A DNA stretch of 23,129 nucleotides, taken from contig DASWMI010000064.1 in assembly GCA_036399835.1 (NCBI GenBank), positions 1 to 23,129 on the forward strand. Reading direction: 5' to 3'. The notes beneath the pieces are model-generated. The model did no database searches. It saw only the letters and a program-made list of their open reading frames with translations, and had not been told where the DNA came from. A program made the position numbers and the translations under genes. The stretch's first letter is position 1. Every line of letters starts with the position of its first letter. Below are positions 20,476 through 23,129 of the stretch, one piece after another. This stretch comes from DASYML01 sp036399835. GTDB taxonomy: Bacteria; Acidobacteriota; Blastocatellia; Pyrinomonadales; Pyrinomonadaceae.

Positions 20476-23129
20476 ATGAAAAGCTCAGATCTCTTATATA
20501 GACGCCTTGATGCACGGTTTCGCTGGATGCTGATCTTTATTTTAGGACTCGGCACGCTCTGTTACGCCCTGCCTCTTTACAGGGCGCGGGCGGCAAACCC
20601 TACCAGCGGCACGCTGAGTCCTACGTTTACTTCGACGAATCCATCAAACAAGCTCGATTGGGACGGGACGGCTCCCGGCGGAAGCTCGGCGGTTGAAGCG
20701 ACCTGCGTGGACGGAGTTAACTGCGACACGTTTCGGATTACAGCTTCGGGCACGACTGCCGACTGGGTTGGCAAGTTGATTCACGTGGAGATTCACTGGT
20801 CCAGTCCTTCGACAGATTACGACATGTATATACACAAGTGCCCGACCGCTGCTTCGACCAATGACGATTGCAACGCGACCGCCGAAGTGACGCACTCCGG
20901 CAACGGCACGACCACCTTCGAGGCGGCGGACATTGATGTCGGCAGCAACGGCGCGGGCGTTTATACGGTGCATGTCGTCTATTTCGCGGCGACGGCTGCC
21001 GACCAGTATCACGGCACGGCGACGGTCATCCCGGCCCTCGCGCCAGGAGCTCAGGGCGCTGGCCTGACACCCAGATTTCAAAACTACAATCCGCCCTTGA
21101 GCTTCACCAACATAGGCAAGGGGACGGACGCGGGCGAGCCTTCCATAGGCGTCAACTGGAAGACCAACAGGGCGATGTATATCTCAAACCTGACAACCTT
21201 CCGCGTGACCTTTGACGATTCCTGCCCGACCACGCCGAGCGCGCTGTGGGAAGACAAGAGCGCGCCTAATTCCGTCAGGAGTCTGGACCCGATTCTCTTT
21301 ACGGACCACGGATACACGCCGTCCAATCCTCCCGTCGGGCGTACCTTCGTCTCGCAACTGTCGGGACAGGATAGCCTCGCAGCTTATACGGACGATGACG
21401 GTGATACATGGGTCCCGAGTCAGGGCGGCGGCATCCCTTCGGGCGTGGACCACCAGAGCGTCGGCGCAGGACCTTACAGCAAGAATCTTGAGCCGCCACA
21501 CCCTGTCTATCCACACGCCGTCTACTATTGCTCGCAATCAGCAGTGACGGCCTTTTGTGCGCGCAGCGATGACGGCGGCCTGACATTTGGTCCGGGCGTG
21601 CCAGCCTATAATCTGAATCAATGCACCAACCTCCACGGGCACATCAAGGTCGCGCCGGATGGCACAGCCTATTTGCCAAATAGAAGCTGCGGCAATAAAC
21701 AGTCTCTAGTCATTTCGACGGACAACGGCGTCACCTGGAGCATCAGTCAGGTTCCGGGTACTTCTCTTTCGGAAAACGACCCGGCTGTCAGCATCGGTCG
21801 CGGAGATGTAGTCAAGGACAAATTGGGGAATCCCATCGGCAGGGTCTACATGGCGTTTGCCAACAACGATACGGCTGCGGGCGTGGCCGTTTCGGATGAC
21901 CGCGGGCAATCCTGGAAGAACATCACGGATGTCGGAGCTTTGGCTGGCGTCAAGTCGGTCGCCTTCCCGACCATCGTGGCCGGAGATGACGACCGCGCGG
22001 CCTTCGCTTTCATCGGCTCGACCACGGCGGGCACTCCTGAGCCACGCGATTTCCCGGGCGTCTTTTATCTCTACGTCGGCGTCACCTACGACGGCGGCAG
22101 AACCTGGCACGTGACTAACGCGACTCCGAACGATCCGGTCCAACGCAACGGGATACACCTCGGCGGCGGCTCGCCTCCACACCGCAACCTGCTGGACTTC
22201 ATGGGTATTGACGTGGACAAGCAGGGACGCGTGCTGGTCGGTTACGCTGACGGCTGCGCTGGTCCAGCCTGCGTGCAAGCGCCGCAGACCGCCACGGGCA
22301 ATGCTTACACGGAACTGGCTTCGATAGCGCGGCAATCAGGTGGTCGTCGCCTGTTCGCGGCCAATGATCCGACAGAGCCGACCGTCCCGGGCGCGCCTTT
22401 CGTCACGGTCGGGCGCGATGACGGGGTCGCGCACGTGACCTGGTCCGAATCCGACAACGGCGGAACGGCCATCACGGGTTACGCTATCCTGCGCGGCACA
22501 GCGCCGGGTAACGAAACGCTACTCGCAAATGTGGCGGGCAACGTCAATAAGTATGACGACCCGACAGCGGACGCGAACACCACCTACTATTACAAGGTCA
22601 CGGCCACCAATTCGGTTGGCACGTCCTGCGGTAATAACGAAGTCCTCTCGAAGCCTATGGGCGATTCCAGGTGTACAGGAATCATCGTCGCCAACGATCT
22701 GGCCGGAGACCAGAAGGGTTCACCCGGTAATATGGACCTGGATATACGCGAAGTGCGCGTCGCGGATTTTGTCGAGGCCGGTGTCAACAAGGTCGCGTTC
22801 AAGATGAAGGTCACGGACCTCAGCTTGCTCGTACCCAACAGGCAGTGGCGCATCCTCTGGAACTATCCAGTGAAGGCGGCCAACGTGGCCGACGCGGATT
22901 TCACAGGCTCGTATTATGTCGGCATGAATACGGATGGGACGGGAGTTCCCACATTCGAGTACGGGACGGTGACGACCGTCGAGGCCGTGCCTGCCAATAC
23001 GGCTACCCCGCACAAGTACGGGGCTGCCGACGGCGGTTCTGTGGACCAGCAGAATGGAATCATCACCATTATTGTTTCAGGCGACAAGATTGGGGATGCC
23101 AAAGCGGGCGACGTGTTGGGCGGGATGCT
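20476..23129 (+). CDS. Secreted Asp-box propeller and fibronectin III protein (3' partial)
   Basis: The frame is open from ATG 20476 (AGGAAG upstream) to the window end, 884 codons without a stop, so the gene continues beyond. A signal peptide is visible: basic N-terminus, hydrophobic core about 17-34 and ARA-A near 37-40. Residues 41-190 form a beta-rich N-terminal domain with paired cysteines. A propeller-like region follows with five Asp-box motifs: TDDDGDTW (about 304), SDDGGLTF (363), STDNGVTW (414), SDDRGQSW (472) and TYDGGRTW (537). A fibronectin type III domain (about 632-720, with APFVTVGRDDGVAHVTWSES and TTYYYKVTATNSVG) comes next, then a further beta-rich region. Asp-box folds occur in sialidases and other glycan-binding or glycan-hydrolysing proteins. 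No catalytic sialidase arginine triad is evident, so the role is unknown. The product is exported and probably cell-surface or extracellular. Confidence 0.85.
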   Translation, partial: MKSSDLLYRRLDARFRWMLIFILGLGTLCYALPLYRARAANPTSGTLSPTFTSTNPSNKLDWDGTAPGGSSAVEATCVDGVNCDTFRITASGTTADWVGKLIHVEIHWSSPSTDYDMYIHKCPTAASTNDDCNATAEVTHSGNGTTTFEAADIDVGSNGAGVYTVHVVYFAATAADQYHGTATVIPALAPGAQGAGLTPRFQNYNPPLSFTNIGKGTDAGEPSIGVNWKTNRAMYISNLTTFRVTFDDSCPTTPSALWEDKSAPNSVRSLDPILFTDHGYTPSNPPVGRTFVSQLSGQDSLAAYTDDDGDTWVPSQGGGIPSGVDHQSVGAGPYSKNLEPPHPVYPHAVYYCSQSAVTAFCARSDDGGLTFGPGVPAYNLNQCTNLHGHIKVAPDGTAYLPNRSCGNKQSLVISTDNGVTWSISQVPGTSLSENDPAVSIGRGDVVKDKLGNPIGRVYMAFANNDTAAGVAVSDDRGQSWKNITDVGALAGVKSVAFPTIVAGDDDRAAFAFIGSTTAGTPEPRDFPGVFYLYVGVTYDGGRTWHVTNATPNDPVQRNGIHLGGGSPPHRNLLDFMGIDVDKQGRVLVGYADGCAGPACVQAPQTATGNAYTELASIARQSGGRRLFAANDPTEPTVPGAPFVTVGRDDGVAHVTWSESDNGGTAITGYAILRGTAPGNETLLANVAGNVNKYDDPTADANTTYYYKVTATNSVGTSCGNNEVLSKPMGDSRCTGIIVANDLAGDQKGSPGNMDLDIREVRVADFVEAGVNKVAFKMKVTDLSLLVPNRQWRILWNYPVKAANVADADFTGSYYVGMNTDGTGVPTFEYGTVTTVEAVPANTATPHKYGAADGGSVDQQNGIITIIVSGDKIGDAKAGDVLGGM

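Larger units (their letters stand above)
1306..23048. repeat. Dispersed iterated palindrome TGGWCCA (30 copies)
   Basis: By eye I find TGGTCCA or TGGACCA at 1306, 1957, 3456, 4207, 5860, 6281, 6374, 7769, 8819, 9071, 9892, 10663, 11757, 12374, 13154, 13592, 13915, 14927, 15166, 15517, 16077, 17260, 17441, 17923, 18298, 19146, 20797, 21446, 22260 and 23042. Most are extended as CTGGWCCA or TGGWCCAG. They fall in all three codon frames and on genes of both strands. The count is manual and may miss copies. Confidence 0.6.

Overview
The window is a GC-rich bacterial chromosome segment made mostly of housekeeping genes. Gene content and protein style suggest Acidobacteriota, probably Blastocatellia. 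The pointers are an L17 with a long Lys/Ala tail, an L27 ending in an Ala/Pro tail, an AccB with a Gln/Ser-rich N-terminus, a short HNH protein, and an Agl23-like GT-C protein. This assignment is inference from style; no 16S or phylogeny was available.

Layout. Positions 1-945 hold the end of the ribosomal alpha operon (rplQ) and a clear intrinsic terminator. Positions 1010-3187 are accB-accC (biotin carrier and biotin carboxylase, fatty-acid synthesis). Positions 3184-4032 are a compact rplU-rpmA unit with a near-consensus promoter and its own terminator. Positions 4115-7876 run obgE, nadD, rsfS, a receiver-less sigma54-type AAA+ activator and rlmH, a ribosome-maturation/NAD cluster with overlapping genes. 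Positions 7974-11271 hold a DksA/TraR-type zinc-finger protein, a ComF-like phosphoribosyltransferase, a proline iminopeptidase, an HNH endonuclease and a TatA-type translocase subunit, all on the plus strand.

Positions 11539-14121 are on the minus strand (rarA, cupin, methyltransferase), followed by a plus-strand two-helix membrane protein and minus-strand ychF. Upstream of ychF lies a decayed alpha/beta-hydrolase C-terminus. Positions 16187-19868 are two overlapping polytopic GT-C-like membrane proteins. Positions 19869-20475 are a long non-coding leader with a promoter, a terminator-like hairpin, a 25-codon ORF and a hairpin-rich segment. It precedes a large secreted Asp-box/fibronectin-III protein that runs off the window end.

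I saw no rRNA, tRNA, CRISPR array, insertion sequence or phage gene. The most unusual signals are at the DNA level. One is a heavily iterated palindrome, TGGWCCA: 30 copies by eye, in all three codon frames, about tenfold above a simple composition estimate. The other is a set of differently worded, roughly 50-70 bp imperfect palindromes placed just before start codons (rplQ, rpmA, obgE, rlmH, a related one before the dksA-like gene). Several of those genes lack a good Shine-Dalgarno (SD) sequence, and one palindrome forms the 3' end of the upstream gene.
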